Below are positions 36,933 to 47,609 of a DNA stretch of 64,000 bases, piece after piece (position 1 is the stretch's first letter; each line of letters starts with the position of its first letter). Position numbers and translations under genes: made by a program. The notes under the pieces were generated by a model that saw only the letters and a program-made list of their open reading frames with translations, ran no database searches and had not been told where the DNA came from. This stretch comes from Rhizobium sp. RU36D (lineage in GTDB: Bacteria; Pseudomonadota; Alphaproteobacteria; Rhizobiales; Rhizobiaceae): assembly GCF_900176345.1 (NCBI RefSeq), contig NZ_FWXU01000001.1, positions 1-64,000 on the forward strand, given 5' to 3'.

Positions 36933-36959
36933 GGACTGGGCTTTTTTTGGACTGGGCTT
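36922..36959 (+). repeat. short tandem duplication of the terminator tail
   Basis: The 16-bp unit GGGCTTTTTTTGGACT occurs twice in direct succession (36922-36937 and 36938-36953), followed by a partial third copy. It duplicates the T-run of the terminator, probably by slippage. Confidence 0.8.
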
Positions 36960-36997
36960 CATTTCCCCGCGAAATATTTTCACCCGCCTTGTCGCCA

Positions 36998-37045
36998 TTG
37001 ATCGAAATCAAATCGGTGTCCGCCCATCGCGCTATTCTCAGTTTT
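36998..37045 (+). promoter_or_regulatory. class II FNR/FixK-type promoter upstream of the second Crp/Fnr gene
   Basis: TTGATCGAAATCAA at 36998-37011 is a perfect TTGAT-N4-ATCAA anaerobox. TATTCT at 37033-37038 would be a -10 element and puts a start near 37045, with the box centred about 41 bp upstream, the standard class II spacing. The driven gene starts at 37268, so the leader is about 220 bases. No good protein gene lies in that leader, only a tiny 11-codon frame near 37082. Confidence 0.72.
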
Positions 37046-37267
37046 ACTGAGGATCGATATCGACAGCGTCTTGCTGACGGCATGGAGGCGCCCGAGCTAT
37101 CGCGAGATCACGGCTAAGCGGCGCGTGGCACCCAACAGCCCTTGAACAGGCCATGACGAGGCCGGTTTCAGGTCGATGGCTGCGCACAGCCAAGCGAGCA
37201 CGAACTCTGCCAATTCTCAGCGTCTGAACGTCGCCGCCAAAAGCGGCGATCATCCGGGGTCAAGGCC
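37046..37267 (+). other. leader region before the Crp/Fnr gene, no gene seen
   Basis: Together with the sequence back to 36876 this is the only gene-free stretch of nearly 400 bp between the RND operon and the regulator. Apart from the terminator, tandem repeat and FNR-type promoter I see nothing recognisable; a small RNA cannot be excluded. Confidence 0.4.
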
Positions 37268-37951
37268 GTGAACAAGATTTTGAAGTTGAACACACGCGAC
37301 AAGAACACTCTGCTGAAGACGCCGTTCATCTCCTCCCTGGGGCCATCAGCCCTTGCGGGCATGCTGGAGATCGCGACCGTGACCAATTACGAAGCGCGCG
37401 ATCTCCTGTTTCGCGAGGCGGAGCCGGCGGAATACTTCTACTGTGTCCTCAACGGCTATGTCAGGCTCTATCGCCTCAACAAGGATGGACGCGAGGCCGA
37501 TATCCGCATTTGCGGACCGGGCGACGTCTTCGCAGAATGTCTTCTGGCCGTTGGCGACCAGTATCGCTACAACAGCCAGGCTGCGGAAAACGCAACCGTC
37601 GCCCGCTTCGAACTCCAGAAGGTCCGCCAACTGGCCGAACAGGAAATGGACGTGGCCAAGGCCATTATCCAATGCCTGTCCAACTACCTGCAGAGCACGA
37701 TGGACTGCATAGCCAATGACCGGCTGCAAACCGCGCCGCAGCGCGTGGCGCATTACCTCCTGGACAATTGTCCGGCTGAGGGCGGCTCGGCCTCCATTCG
37801 CCTGCCCTTCCAGAAGAGCTTGCTGGCCGGAAAGCTCGGCTTGGCTCCAGAGGCCCTGTCCCGTGCCTTCTCTTCACTGAAGCGCGCTGGCGTGACGGTG
37901 CGCGGCCGTGTCATCCAGATTTCAGACATCAGCGCCCTTCGGCAGATCTGA
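37268..37951 (+). CDS. Crp/Fnr-family transcriptional regulator
   Basis: 227 residues from a GTG at 37268. A beta-roll sensor (LLFREAEPAEYFYCVLNGYV, then RICGPGDVFAECLLAVGDQ) is followed by a dimer helix (QEMDVAKAIIQCLSNYLQST) and a helix-turn-helix with LPFQKSLLAGKLGLAPEALS. The cysteines are scattered rather than in the FNR N-terminal cluster, so an oxygen-labile iron-sulfur centre is unlikely; relatives sense haem-bound NO or other signals. An FNR-type promoter lies upstream, which would place it as a secondary regulator in an oxygen or nitrogen-oxide cascade. Targets unknown. Confidence 0.88.
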   Translation: MNKILKLNTRDKNTLLKTPFISSLGPSALAGMLEIATVTNYEARDLLFREAEPAEYFYCVLNGYVRLYRLNKDGREADIRICGPGDVFAECLLAVGDQYRYNSQAAENATVARFELQKVRQLAEQEMDVAKAIIQCLSNYLQSTMDCIANDRLQTAPQRVAHYLLDNCPAEGGSASIRLPFQKSLLAGKLGLAPEALSRAFSSLKRAGVTVRGRVIQISDISALRQI

Positions 37952-38041
37952 CGTCCGCGATACCATCGTCCTGCACAGGACCCGTTGATCCCAAGGCTAT
38001 CAGGCGTATCATCTGAGCAGTAGCCGGAGGGGGAGACGGGT

Positions 38042-38239
38042 ATGACCGTTCTGCAGGCAGCGCTGTTCTTCGTATCCTTGGGCCTGGGGCTTTGGCTGGT
38101 GGCCTGGGGCGCTCTCTATCTCAGCCGCGGCAAGCGATTTGCCTCCCGTCGGCGCGGCACCACGTCTCCCTGGCAGATCATCATCTGCGGCGGGCTGATG
38201 ATGGTCCTGGCCGGGTTCGTGGCGACCGGTAAGTTCTGA
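38042..38239 (+). CDS. small two-helix membrane protein
   Basis: 65 residues with two hydrophobic helices (ALFFVSLGLGLWLVAWGALY and WQIIICGGLMMVLAGFVA) joined by a basic loop (RGKRFASRRRG). GGAGGGGGAGACGGGT just upstream is a strong ribosome site. Unrecognised; convergent with ureG, ending 21 bp from it. Confidence 0.6.
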   Translation: MTVLQAALFFVSLGLGLWLVAWGALYLSRGKRFASRRRGTTSPWQIIICGGLMMVLAGFVATGKF

Positions 38240-38259
38240 ACCCGCCGCCAATCCCGCTG

Positions 38260-38883
38260 TCAGGCGAGGCCGCCCGTCGTCTTCAGGAACTCGACGATCT
38301 CGTCGACGCCCGCCCCACGCTTCATGTCGGAAAAGACGAAGGGTTGGGAAGCGCGCATGCGGTCGGCATCGCGACGCATTACGTCCAGATCGACACCGAC
38401 ATAGGGCGCCAGATCCTGCTTGTTGATGACAAGCAGGTCGGATTTGGTGATCCCTGGTCCACCCTTGCGCGGGATTTCCTCGCCCTGGCAGACGGAGATC
38501 ACATAGATGGTGATATCGGCAAGATCAGGAGAAAAGGTCGCGGCGAGATTGTCGCCACCGGACTCGATGAACACCACATCGAGATCCGGGAAGCGCTTGT
38601 TCAAGTCGGCGATGGCCTGCAGGTTGATCGAGGCATCCTCGCGGATGGCCGTATGCGGACAGCCGCCGGTCTCCACGCCAACGACACGCTCGGAAGGAAG
38701 CGCCTGCATACGCACCAGCGCCTCGGCATCCTCCCGGGTGTAGATGTCGTTGGTAACGACCGCGACCGAATACCGGTCGCGCATCGCCTTGCAGAGCTTG
38801 TCGGTCAAGGCCGTCTTGCCGGAACCGACAGGGCCGCCGATACCGACACGAAGCGGACCGTTCTGGGCATTCATCACAGTCAT
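38260..38883 (-). CDS. ureG: urease accessory GTPase UreG
   Basis: 207 residues. P-loop [13 protein letters not shown], then [13 protein letters not shown], the [15 protein letters not shown] metal/GTP-switch motif with the Cys-Pro-His nickel site, and [10 protein letters not shown] for guanine recognition. UreG delivers nickel to the urease active site in a complex with UreF and UreD, with UreE handing over the metal. It is the last gene of the ure block, 63 bp after ureF. Confidence 0.95.
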   Translation of the reverse strand: MTVMNAQNGPLRVGIGGPVGSGKTALTDKLCKAMRDRYSVAVVTNDIYTREDAEALVRMQALPSERVVGVETGGCPHTAIREDASINLQAIADLNKRFPDLDVVFIESGGDNLAATFSPDLADITIYVISVCQGEEIPRKGGPGITKSDLLVINKQDLAPYVGVDLDVMRRDADRMRASQPFVFSDMKRGAGVDEIVEFLKTTGGLA

Positions 38884-38946
38884 ATTTTCATCCTGACATT
38901 CAAGTTGCGCCGATATTCGAACGCCATGATCGGCAGGTCAACCCGC

Positions 38947-39651
38947 TCACGACCGAAACAGCCTAACGGGCTGTGTCTCATGGCGGATGGCGGAAATTTC
39001 AGCCAGGATGGTGGCGCTGCCGAGATCGTCCAGGGCCGAGCCGGAGGCCCGTTGGGCCGTTGCCGCTATCGCATGTTCAAGGCCCGATAGAAGTGCCACG
39101 CCCTGCCGCTGCCCCAGCACGGAGAGCCGGATACCGGCGGAAACCGCCTGTGATGCCAGCGCGTTGAGAAAGGCACCGATCGCTTTTTCAGGCGAAATGC
39201 CATGGGCACCGGCCACGGCGCCTACCGCAACCGCATACGGCGTCTCCTTCGGCAATGCCGACAGAACGGGATGCGGCCATGCCTGGGCCGCTTCCAGGAA
39301 CGCACGGCCCATCCCCAGGATTTCCGCATGCCGCTCCGCCGAACCAGCCAAGGAGACGGCAAGCTCTACCAGGCCGGCAAGCTCCTGCGCGGTCGAGCAT
39401 CGCATGGCCTCGGCCATCAACACCGCATCATTCCATCCGGTGCCGTTAAGAATGGTCGAGGCGATCCATTGCCTCAGGCCATCGGCGTTTTCGACGAGAC
39501 CATCGGCAACGGCACGCTCCAGCCCACCCGAATAGGCAAAACCGCCGACGGGAAATGCCGGCGAGAGCCAAGTCATCAGTCGCAACAGGCTTTGGAGGTC
39601 CCCGGCCTGCTGCACCTCCTTCGCCAGGAATCGACCATCCGTCTCCGTCAT
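38947..39651 (-). CDS. ureF: urease accessory protein UreF
   Basis: 234 residues, all-helical UreF family. The N-terminal [21 protein letters not shown] is the family signature, and [15 protein letters not shown] closes the protein. UreF gates GTP hydrolysis by UreG during nickel insertion. The start overlaps the ureE stop (ATGA at 39648-39651), so the two are translated together. Confidence 0.94.
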   Translation of the reverse strand: MTETDGRFLAKEVQQAGDLQSLLRLMTWLSPAFPVGGFAYSGGLERAVADGLVENADGLRQWIASTILNGTGWNDAVLMAEAMRCSTAQELAGLVELAVSLAGSAERHAEILGMGRAFLEAAQAWPHPVLSALPKETPYAVAVGAVAGAHGISPEKAIGAFLNALASQAVSAGIRLSVLGQRQGVALLSGLEHAIAATAQRASGSALDDLGSATILAEISAIRHETQPVRLFRS

Positions 39652-40151
39652 GGCTTCCAGGCACCGTGATCATGGCCGTCATGCTCAGGGGCTGCGTGAT
39701 TGCCGTGGCCATGGCCACCATGACTGTGATAGGCGCCGCGGACCGGCTGGAATGTCTCGGTGACCTCGTTTACCTCGGCACCCAGCCCCTGCAGCATGGA
39801 GCGGATCACCGGATCGCGATGGATCAAAATACGCGTCTGCTCGATTTGCGCTGGCAGATGCCGGTTGCCCAGATGCCAGGCAAGCTCGATCAGATGCTGC
39901 CCGTCGCGGGGAATGATCTCGAACAGCTTTTCCTCCGCAGCCCGAACCTCGATCAGACTGCCATCGTCGAGAACCAGCCGGTCCCCGTCCCAGAATTGAA
40001 CGGCTTCCTTGAGATCGAGCATCACCATATCTCCGTTTTCGAGATGGAGCAGCTTGCGCCTGAGATGGCGAAGATCATGGGGAAGAACCACCGATGCCAC
40101 CGGCGGATCGGACGGCTGGCCTGACGGAATGTAGGAGATGACGCGCTGCAT
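39648..40151 (-). CDS. ureE: urease nickel metallochaperone UreE
   Basis: 167 residues from the ATG at 40151; an upstream start to 40214 would add 21 residues. The N-terminal half ([20 protein letters not shown]) and the [18 protein letters not shown] block are UreE. The C-terminus is His-rich ([20 protein letters not shown]), a nickel-binding tail. It binds nickel and passes it to UreG. It is separated from the ureC part of the cluster by a peroxiredoxin and a diguanylate cyclase on the same strand. Confidence 0.93.
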   Translation of the reverse strand: MQRVISYIPSGQPSDPPVASVVLPHDLRHLRRKLLHLENGDMVMLDLKEAVQFWDGDRLVLDDGSLIEVRAAEEKLFEIIPRDGQHLIELAWHLGNRHLPAQIEQTRILIHRDPVIRSMLQGLGAEVNEVTETFQPVRGAYHSHGGHGHGNHAAPEHDGHDHGAWKP

Positions 40152-40261
40152 GATGCTCTCTGGCGGTACGACGGATACTGAAGCGAGCATGCAAAATTCA
40201 CTGCCGCACCGCAACAGGGAACTTCGATGCGATCGAGTCAGAGAAGCATTCGTCTCTCGGA

Positions 40262-41101
40262 TCAGGCCGCGTCGGTGGCAGGAGATAGGTCCGTCGCCGG
40301 TCGGGTCTGCGACATCCGCTCCGGTATCTCGCGCTCATGCACCACCCTGTTTCGGCCGAGCGCCTTGGCGAGATAGAGCGCCCGGTCGGCTAAGGAATAG
40401 ACCTCGTCTGCACCGCGCCCCGGACAAAATTCCGCAACGCCGGCCGAGATGGTGGTGCGCAGCGCCGCCCCGTTGACCGTCATGACCTGCTGTTCCACCA
40501 CCTGCCGCAGGATCTCGACCTGCATCAGGCGATTGTCCGATGTACTGTTCTGAATGATCACGCCGAATTCCTCGCCGCCCAGCCGCGCGACTGTGTGCGG
40601 CGCCTGAAACACCGTTGTGATGGCGCGGGAAACCGTCTTGATCACCTCGTCTCCGGCGCTGTGGCCGTGGCTGTCGTTGATCATCTTGAACCGGTCGAGG
40701 TCGAAGATCGCAAGCGATGCGGACGTCCCCGCATTTTCCAAGGCTTCGGCAAAGGCGCGGCGATTGAGCAGACCGGACAGCGTGTCTGTGCGGCTCAGCC
40801 TGCGAAACTCGGCGCGCGATAGCGACAGGTCACGGATCACCTGCCCCATCACATAGGCCAGCGCGCCGGATATGGCGCCACCAAACAGCCAGGAAAACGC
40901 GACCGACAAGAGGATCGCCTCTGCGACCGGCATGCTGGTCAAGCCGATCCAGTAGAACATCGGCAGCGCCACGATATTCAATAGGAAGGCCAGGATGACC
41001 GCGCGAAACGTCATCTTCAGCGCGAAGGCATAGACGGCGCCGCGCGCGTGAAAACTGTCCAGGTCAACCTGCAGCATGATCCATTTTTTCAGGTACTTCA
41101 C
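40262..41101 (-). CDS. diguanylate cyclase (membrane GGDEF protein)
   Basis: 279 residues from a GTG at 41101 preceded by AAGGAG; a longer ATG start at 41155 lacks that site. Two membrane segments ([40 protein letters not shown]) precede a GGDEF domain with [20 protein letters not shown] and the active GGEEF ([10 protein letters not shown]). It should make cyclic-di-GMP. It is inserted between the peroxiredoxin and ureE genes. A product-inhibition RxxD site is not obvious. Confidence 0.9.
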   Translation of the reverse strand: MKYLKKWIMLQVDLDSFHARGAVYAFALKMTFRAVILAFLLNIVALPMFYWIGLTSMPVAEAILLSVAFSWLFGGAISGALAYVMGQVIRDLSLSRAEFRRLSRTDTLSGLLNRRAFAEALENAGTSASLAIFDLDRFKMINDSHGHSAGDEVIKTVSRAITTVFQAPHTVARLGGEEFGVIIQNSTSDNRLMQVEILRQVVEQQVMTVNGAALRTTISAGVAEFCPGRGADEVYSLADRALYLAKALGRNRVVHEREIPERMSQTRPATDLSPATDAA

Positions 41102-41478
41102 GTGCCGCTCCTTATTCTTGCAGCACCTACCGAATAGGCCGGTTTTGTTGGGCAATCCTGAATCGAATCGTTAGAATCCGAGGCAATCCGTAGGTTTGCC
41201 GTTAGAAAATAGTCGCAACTGCAGGATAAAATTTCAGGTTGTAAAACCCGTTAGCCGCCGCGCGGCAAAAACCTGTTGATCTTATCAAACCATTCCAACG
41301 GCTTTACCGGGCAAGAGCTTCCATTCGCAGAATCGACGAGAGACCGCACCAATGCGCCTGCACGCTTGCGTTGAAATTGTATACATCAAACCCAGGTCGG
41401 GAAAACCGTGGAGGCACTTGGCAAATGTTAACTTTTGCCGGGGTTGCGTGCGATCGAATCGAATCAATCCCCTTAACG
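41102..41478. other. intergenic region, no gene recognised
   Basis: About 380 bp between the diguanylate cyclase start and the peroxiredoxin terminator. Frames here are short and unlike proteins. TTGATCTTATCAA at 41276-41288 is like an FNR box but with a 3-base spacer. The cyclase promoter should lie here. Confidence 0.5.
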
Positions 41479-41513
41479 CAAAAGAGGGACGCGGCGTCTG
41501 CCGCATCCCTCTT
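41479..41513 (-). terminator. intrinsic terminator of the peroxiredoxin gene
   Basis: On the minus strand, AAGAGGGATGCGGC, loop AGAC, GCCGCGTCCCTCTT, then TTGC: a 14-bp stem with one G-T type mismatch. It sits 22 bp past the peroxiredoxin stop. Confidence 0.85.
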
Positions 41514-41534
41514 GAAGGTCTGGCTCTGCAAAAA

Positions 41535-42074
41535 TCAGGCGGCGACCTTGGCCTTCAGCTTTTCCAGAATGTTCTGGGGCGAGGAAACGCCGTAGGGATC
41601 GCTGTCGCAATTGTCCGAATAGCCTTCTTCTTCGAACCACTGCTCGACCGCACCATCGTTGATGATGGCCGCGTAACGCCAGGAGCGCATGCCGAAGCCC
41701 AGATTGTCCTTGGCAACCAGCATGCCCATCTTGCGGGTAAATTCGCCGGAGCCATCCGGGATCAGCTTGACGTTGACGAGGTGCTGCGACTTGCCCCAGG
41801 CATTCATGACAAAGGCATCGTTGACCGAGATGCAGTAGATCTCGTCAATGCCCTCGGCCTGGAACTCGCCGAACAGCTTTTCGAAATCAGGCAGTTGATA
41901 GGTGGAGCAGGTCGGCGTGAAGGCGCCCGGCAGGGAGAACAGCACGACCCGCTTTCCCTGGAAGTAGTCGTCCGTAGTCATGTCCTGCCAGCGATAAGGA
42001 TTGGGACCGCCGACGCTTTCGTCGCGGACGCGGGTGCGGAAGGTCACGAAGGGAAGCTTTTTGCCGATCAACAT
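41535..42074 (-). CDS. peroxiredoxin (Prx5/redoxin type)
   Basis: 179 residues from the ATG at 42074 (AAGAGGC upstream). The peroxidatic cysteine is in FSLPGAFTPTCSTYQLPDF, the P-x3-T-x2-C signature. EIYCISVNDAFVMNAW and the C-terminal part match the Prx5-like redoxins that reduce alkyl hydroperoxides with glutaredoxin or thioredoxin. A second Cys in YSDNCDSD could be resolving. It stands alone with its own terminator, inside the urease block. Confidence 0.9.
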   Translation of the reverse strand: MLIGKKLPFVTFRTRVRDESVGGPNPYRWQDMTTDDYFQGKRVVLFSLPGAFTPTCSTYQLPDFEKLFGEFQAEGIDEIYCISVNDAFVMNAWGKSQHLVNVKLIPDGSGEFTRKMGMLVAKDNLGFGMRSWRYAAIINDGAVEQWFEEEGYSDNCDSDPYGVSSPQNILEKLKAKVAA

Positions 42075-42249
42075 GGTTTGCCTCTTGAAGGAATAGGGGA
42101 TTGCGCGGCGTTGGGAGCATGCCGGGCGATCCGGAAACGGATGCCGCAAGCTACCCAATTCCCTGGTGCAGTGCAGCACAAAACCATCCGGAAACGCCGG
42201 ATGCATGACAGGCATGCAGCCGGTGCATGACCAACTGGGGATAACGGGC

Positions 42250-42930
42250 TTAATTGAAGAGGCGCAGCGAATAATTCAGGCTCTGCGGCAAGGGGTTCCA
42301 CCAGCCGGTCCGCAGTCCGGCGGTGCGAAGGGCTCCGGCCGTCCAGGTGTTGCAGCCCACAAGGGCATTGAAGACCCCATGAGCCTCATAAAAACGGTCA
42401 TGCAGGCCGTAGCCGGGACCTGCAACGACCACGGCGACACCGTTCTGCAGAACGAAGCTATCCTTCACATAGGCGATCAGGTCGCGAAACCTTGACTCGC
42501 CGATCTCGTAGGGCACGATATCAGGATGGTCAGCGGGGATCGCTGAGGCGACATCCACGCGAAGCACGGCCCGATCAACGGTCAGCGCCCGCAGTACGGG
42601 GACTGCCTTCAATTCCGACCAGGTGGGCGTGTTGAGATAGAATTCGCGGCCGCCCCAGCCAATCACCAGCCACTGGATGGCAGGGTCATCCACCGGAATT
42701 CCGTCAGCGGCCAGAAATGCGAAGTCCGCCCGCGTCACCTCATCGAGCGGAATGGCGATATCGGTGTGAATTGCCCCTGACAGGACAGCGATCGTGTAGC
42801 TGTAGTCGGACCTGGCATCCGCAGGCGCAAGGAAGGGCCTTGGCGTGAAGGTGCCGACGACAGCCGCAATCGCAGCGGCTGCGAGGATGCCGAGCATCCA
42901 TCTAGCAAACCGCCTCACTTCAAATGCCAT
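42250..42930 (-). CDS. urease-region membrane-anchored protein, DUF2459 / TIGR02117
   Basis: 226 residues. One N-terminal membrane anchor (WMLGILAAAAIAAVVGTF) and a periplasmic domain with VLSGAIHTDIAIPLDEV and a conserved NTWTAGALRTAGL end. This matches the DUF2459 family, originally noted near urease genes, whose function is not known; the Cys in VGCNTW with nearby His and Asp suggests a papain-like/NlpC-type hydrolase fold. It starts 16 bp after ureC. Confidence 0.78.
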   Translation of the reverse strand: MAFEVRRFARWMLGILAAAAIAAVVGTFTPRPFLAPADARSDYSYTIAVLSGAIHTDIAIPLDEVTRADFAFLAADGIPVDDPAIQWLVIGWGGREFYLNTPTWSELKAVPVLRALTVDRAVLRVDVASAIPADHPDIVPYEIGESRFRDLIAYVKDSFVLQNGVAVVVAGPGYGLHDRFYEAHGVFNALVGCNTWTAGALRTAGLRTGWWNPLPQSLNYSLRLFN

Positions 42931-42946
42931 GCCCTAAGCCTCACCG

Positions 42947-44656
<1,710 letters not shown>

Positions 44657-44659
44657 GGG

Positions 44660-45298
44660 CTAGGTTCCTTGGGAGAGGGCTAAAGGCTGATGTAGGCGGG
44701 TGATCTGGCCGGCGGCCACGTAAGCGTCGACAAGCCGCTTTTCGGCGGCGAAGGGATGGCCATCCCAGCCCTGGTGACCGAAACCGGCAATGGAAATGCT
44801 CGACCCGGCATAGACGGGGTTGTTCATGAGTTCAGCGATCACGATCAGACCGCTGCTCGGCACCACATAGTCACCGGGTTCATGCTCGGCCAGCGCCGCA
44901 TCGACGGCCTCATGGATCGCGCGCGGCACGATATAGTGCTGCTTGCCACGGTCGGCCGCGAACGCACCGAGTTCGACGCTCATATCGTCGCAGAAATCGT
45001 CCAGTTCGGGATGGCTGACCTTGAGGAGCGGCCGCATCTCCGCGAATTTCTGCGGATCCCGAACGGACCAGATCGCACCGCAATCGGCAATCGGCTTGCT
45101 GCTGCGCCAGTCCTCGGATGCCAGCATGCGCCGTGCCGGCCGGCCGGTGCTGCAAACGGCAACGACGTCAGTGCGGCTGCCGCCCGGACCGAAGGAGCGG
45201 GATTCATTAAAGCGGATGACCAGATCGCCGGCATCGATGACCTCGGCCACCCCCTCCGGTATCTCGCCATTGCCGACCACCATGATCCTGCGCCCCAT
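44660..45298 (-). CDS. urease operon accessory protein, sialyltransferase-like fold
   Basis: 212 residues from the ATG at 45298 (a TTG at 45313 would add five). The N-terminus reads RIMVVGNGEIPEG, then DLVIRFNESRSFG and GSRTDVVAVC, which resembles sialylmotif L of GT29/CST-type glycosyltransferases (VVGNG..., a D-x-V-x-R-x-N core). Similar proteins are annotated only as urease operon accessory proteins in rhizobia. No one has a known reaction for them, as far as I know. It stops three bases before ureC starts, so it is certainly co-transcribed. Confidence 0.75.
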   Translation of the reverse strand: MGRRIMVVGNGEIPEGVAEVIDAGDLVIRFNESRSFGPGGSRTDVVAVCSTGRPARRMLASEDWRSSKPIADCGAIWSVRDPQKFAEMRPLLKVSHPELDDFCDDMSVELGAFAADRGKQHYIVPRAIHEAVDAALAEHEPGDYVVPSSGLIVIAELMNNPVYAGSSISIAGFGHQGWDGHPFAAEKRLVDAYVAAGQITRLHQPLALSQGT

Positions 45299-45309
45299 GA
45301 ATTCCAAAC

Positions 45310-45729
45310 TCAATTTCCCATGTCCGCGGCAAGCCGCTTCAATTCCTCGGTACGCTGCTTGGTCAGCGTCGCCAGACAGGAAGACACCATCAGCGGCTCC
45401 GCCGTTCCGCCGCGCATGCTGAAGCCCTCAAGCTCGCATTGCGCATCGCGATAGGTGATCCAGGCCCGCTGGGATGCGAGCAGAGCCTTCTCAGCGCCCT
45501 TGAGGTCGTCGCTGAGGTCACTGTCCCAAGCCGCCAGCGCCTTCTTGGTCAGCTTCCACTGTGCGTTCAGTTCGGCATCAGCCGCCTGGTAATCCTTGTC
45601 AGCGCAGAAATTCATGTCCTGCTGGGTCTGCGCATTGTCGCAATCCACATCCGGCTCGTCCTGGCTGTAAACAGGCCCATCCATCAGGAGGACGCAGCCG
45701 CACAGCAGAAACGACGACAGAAACGTCAT
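45310..45729 (-). CDS. LprI-like (DUF1311) secreted protein
   Basis: 139 residues from the ATG at 45729; a TTG at 45765 overlapping the ureB stop would add 12. Signal peptide MTFLSSFLLCGCVLLMDGPV. Then a conserved DCDNAQTQQDMNFCADKDY and a WITYRDAQCELEG end, the cysteine pattern of DUF1311/LprI, a family of lysozyme-inhibitor-like proteins. It would sit in the periplasm. Why it lies in a urease operon is unclear. Confidence 0.8.
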   Translation of the reverse strand: MTFLSSFLLCGCVLLMDGPVYSQDEPDVDCDNAQTQQDMNFCADKDYQAADAELNAQWKLTKKALAAWDSDLSDDLKGAEKALLASQRAWITYRDAQCELEGFSMRGGTAEPLMVSSCLATLTKQRTEELKRLAADMGN

Positions 45730-45761
45730 GGAACGGCCCTTTCGATCGAAGAGAGACACGA

Positions 45762-46067
45762 TCAAAGCTTTCCCATGACCTGCTGGCGGAAGCCGTAAAC
45801 CTCGCGCTTGCCGCGCAGCGGAATCAGCGTCACCTCGCGCTTCTGGCCCGGCTCGAAGCGCACCGCGGTGCCCGCGGGGATATCGAGCCGCATGCCGCGC
45901 GCCTTGTCGCGGTCGAATATCAGCCCGCCATTGGTCTCGGCGAAGTGATAGTGGCTTCCCACCTGCACCGGCCGGTCGCCCGAATTCGCCACCTCGATCG
46001 TGATCGTCGGCAGACCGACATTGAGCTCGATGTCGCCTGACGCGGCAATGACTTCACCTGGGATCAT
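45762..46067 (-). CDS. ureB: urease beta subunit
   Basis: 101 residues, standard UreB size. [16 protein letters not shown] opens the protein and [20 protein letters not shown] is the family motif. It packs between UreA and UreC. The ATG at 46067 follows the DUF1272 gene by 20 bp. Confidence 0.96.
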   Translation of the reverse strand: MIPGEVIAASGDIELNVGLPTITIEVANSGDRPVQVGSHYHFAETNGGLIFDRDKARGMRLDIPAGTAVRFEPGQKREVTLIPLRGKREVYGFRQQVMGKL

Positions 46068-46087
46068 GGCTGCTGGTCCTTCAATTT

Positions 46088-46345
46088 CTAGGCGGCGCGG
46101 AGTGGCGTGCAGCCCTCGGCCTTCACAATGCGTTTCGTCGAGGGCGGATTGTTTGCCAGTTTGGCCGCCGGGCGGATCGGCCGACGCACCAGCTCGCCAC
46201 CGCAATTGGGGCAGATGCCGGCAAGCGTTCCGCTGGCGCAGTCCGCGCAATAGGTGCATTCGAAGCTGCAGATCATGGCATCGACGCTTTCAGGTGGCAG
46301 ATCACGGTCGCAGCATTCGCAGTTTGGACGGAGCTCCAGCGCCAT
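46088..46345 (-). CDS. DUF1272 zinc-ribbon protein
   Basis: 85 residues. Cysteine pairs ([27 protein letters not shown]) make it a DUF1272 zinc-ribbon-like protein. It is inserted between ureA and ureB, a placement seen in other rhizobial urease operons. Function unknown; a metal-handling role is possible but unproven. Confidence 0.85.
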   Translation of the reverse strand: MALELRPNCECCDRDLPPESVDAMICSFECTYCADCASGTLAGICPNCGGELVRRPIRPAAKLANNPPSTKRIVKAEGCTPLRAA

Positions 46346-46356
46346 GATCTTAGTCC

Positions 46357-46659
46357 TCAGCGGATGGGTTCGTGCACGGTCACCAGCTTGGTGCCGTCAG
46401 GGAAAGTCGCTTCCACCTGCACGTCGTGGATCATTTCGGCGATCCCATCCATCACCTGGGCCCGGGTCACCACATGGGCGCCGGCCTCCATCAACTCGGC
46501 CACCGGGCGTCCGTCGCGGGCACCTTCGACAACGAAATCGGTGATCAAGGCAATCGCTTCCGGATAGTTGAGCTTGACGCCCCGTTCCAGTCGCCGGCGC
46601 GCCACGATGGCCGCCATGGCGATCAACAGTTTGTCCTTTTCCCTCGGCGTCAGATTCAT
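46357..46659 (-). CDS. ureA: urease gamma subunit
   Basis: 100 residues, standard Ure[21 protein letters not shown] at the start, [20 protein letters not shown] and [20 protein letters not shown] follow the family. It forms the trimer with UreB and UreC. The ATG at 46659 lies 20 bp after ureD. Confidence 0.97.
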   Translation of the reverse strand: MNLTPREKDKLLIAMAAIVARRRLERGVKLNYPEAIALITDFVVEGARDGRPVAELMEAGAHVVTRAQVMDGIAEMIHDVQVEATFPDGTKLVTVHEPIR

Positions 46660-46679
46660 GAGTGCTCCACTCGTCCTGT

Positions 46680-47498
46680 TCAGAGATTCCAGACTTTCGG
46701 CACAGACGCACCACCGCGCAAGACCGAAATGACCGGGATCAGTTTTTTTCTCAGTTCGAAGCCATCGGCCGCTGTCATGCGCACGATCAGCTTGTCGTTC
46801 CATTGGCTGGCGCCGGCCTGCGCCGCGCCTAAGGCAGTCCGCACCCTCGGCAGGTAAACCTCCGACAGCGGCCCGGCATAGATCAGCGTAGCAAAGGCGA
46901 CCTGCCCGCCCAGCACAGGCGCAAGCGCCGTTAGGCCGGCGACATCCCCCTGCAGCCGCAGTTCTTCCGCATGAATAAGCCGCCCGGCGCGCCTGACGCG
47001 CCAACGGTCCCGCACCGTTCCCTGCAGCATGGCCTCGCCCATGGCCTTGCGGCCGAGCAGGACGGCCTCGACGCCGACGAATTCCGCGGTCTCGTCCAGA
47101 TCGACCTCCAGGCGTCGGGTCAGCGAGGCATTGTCGAACAGGATGCTTTCCTGCGGCAGCCAATGCACGCGCGATCCGGCACCGGCGAGGATGCGGGTCG
47201 TGACCTCGGCCGTGCCAAAGGAGGCCTTGTAGATCTTCTCGCAGGCCTGGGTGGTGGCGGTGACGAAGGTGCCTGCCCCCGCGGTGACGGACCATTCCAT
47301 GCGGTCGCCACCGGTCAGCCCGCCGGCGGTATTGATGATGACCGCCTCCATCTCTTCGGTGAAGGTCTTGGGCAGGCGGATCTTGGCCGCCCCTTCCTGG
47401 TAGAGTTCGGCAATGCGGCTGCGGCCATCCAGCGCCTTGGCAACGATCGCCCCGCGCCCCCACGCCCGCTGCTCCAGCCGTTTTGCCAATGCCGTCAA
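46680..47498 (-). CDS. ureD: urease accessory protein UreD (UreH)
   Basis: 272 residues from a TTG at 47498 with GGAG upstream; this gives the usual UreD length, whereas a longer frame to 47708 carries 70 residues without UreD character. [38 protein letters not shown] and [17 protein letters not shown] are UreD motifs. It serves as the scaffold on which UreF-UreG act to load nickel. It begins the ure genes after urtE. Confidence 0.92.
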   Translation of the reverse strand: MTALAKRLEQRAWGRGAIVAKALDGRSRIAELYQEGAAKIRLPKTFTEEMEAVIINTAGGLTGGDRMEWSVTAGAGTFVTATTQACEKIYKASFGTAEVTTRILAGAGSRVHWLPQESILFDNASLTRRLEVDLDETAEFVGVEAVLLGRKAMGEAMLQGTVRDRWRVRRAGRLIHAEELRLQGDVAGLTALAPVLGGQVAFATLIYAGPLSEVYLPRVRTALGAAQAGASQWNDKLIVRMTAADGFELRKKLIPVISVLRGGASVPKVWNL

Positions 47499-47609
47499 AA
47501 CCAGATCTCCATGCCGGCCGGGATGTCGGCCGCCGCGATTTGCCGCATTCCTGTCTAGAACGCCAAGCCTTTGAGATAAAGCAATTTTCGTGCCTTGTGC
47601 GTTAGCGCA

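Noticed and set aside
41276-41288. TTGATCTTATCAA, like an FNR box
   Set aside because: Spacer is 3 bases instead of 4, which spoils the dimer register; no nearby -10 at the right distance was convincing.
41352-42230. 292-codon open frame antisense to the peroxiredoxin
   Set aside because: Overlaps a certain gene and its terminator; Arg/Ala/Gly-rich shadow composition.
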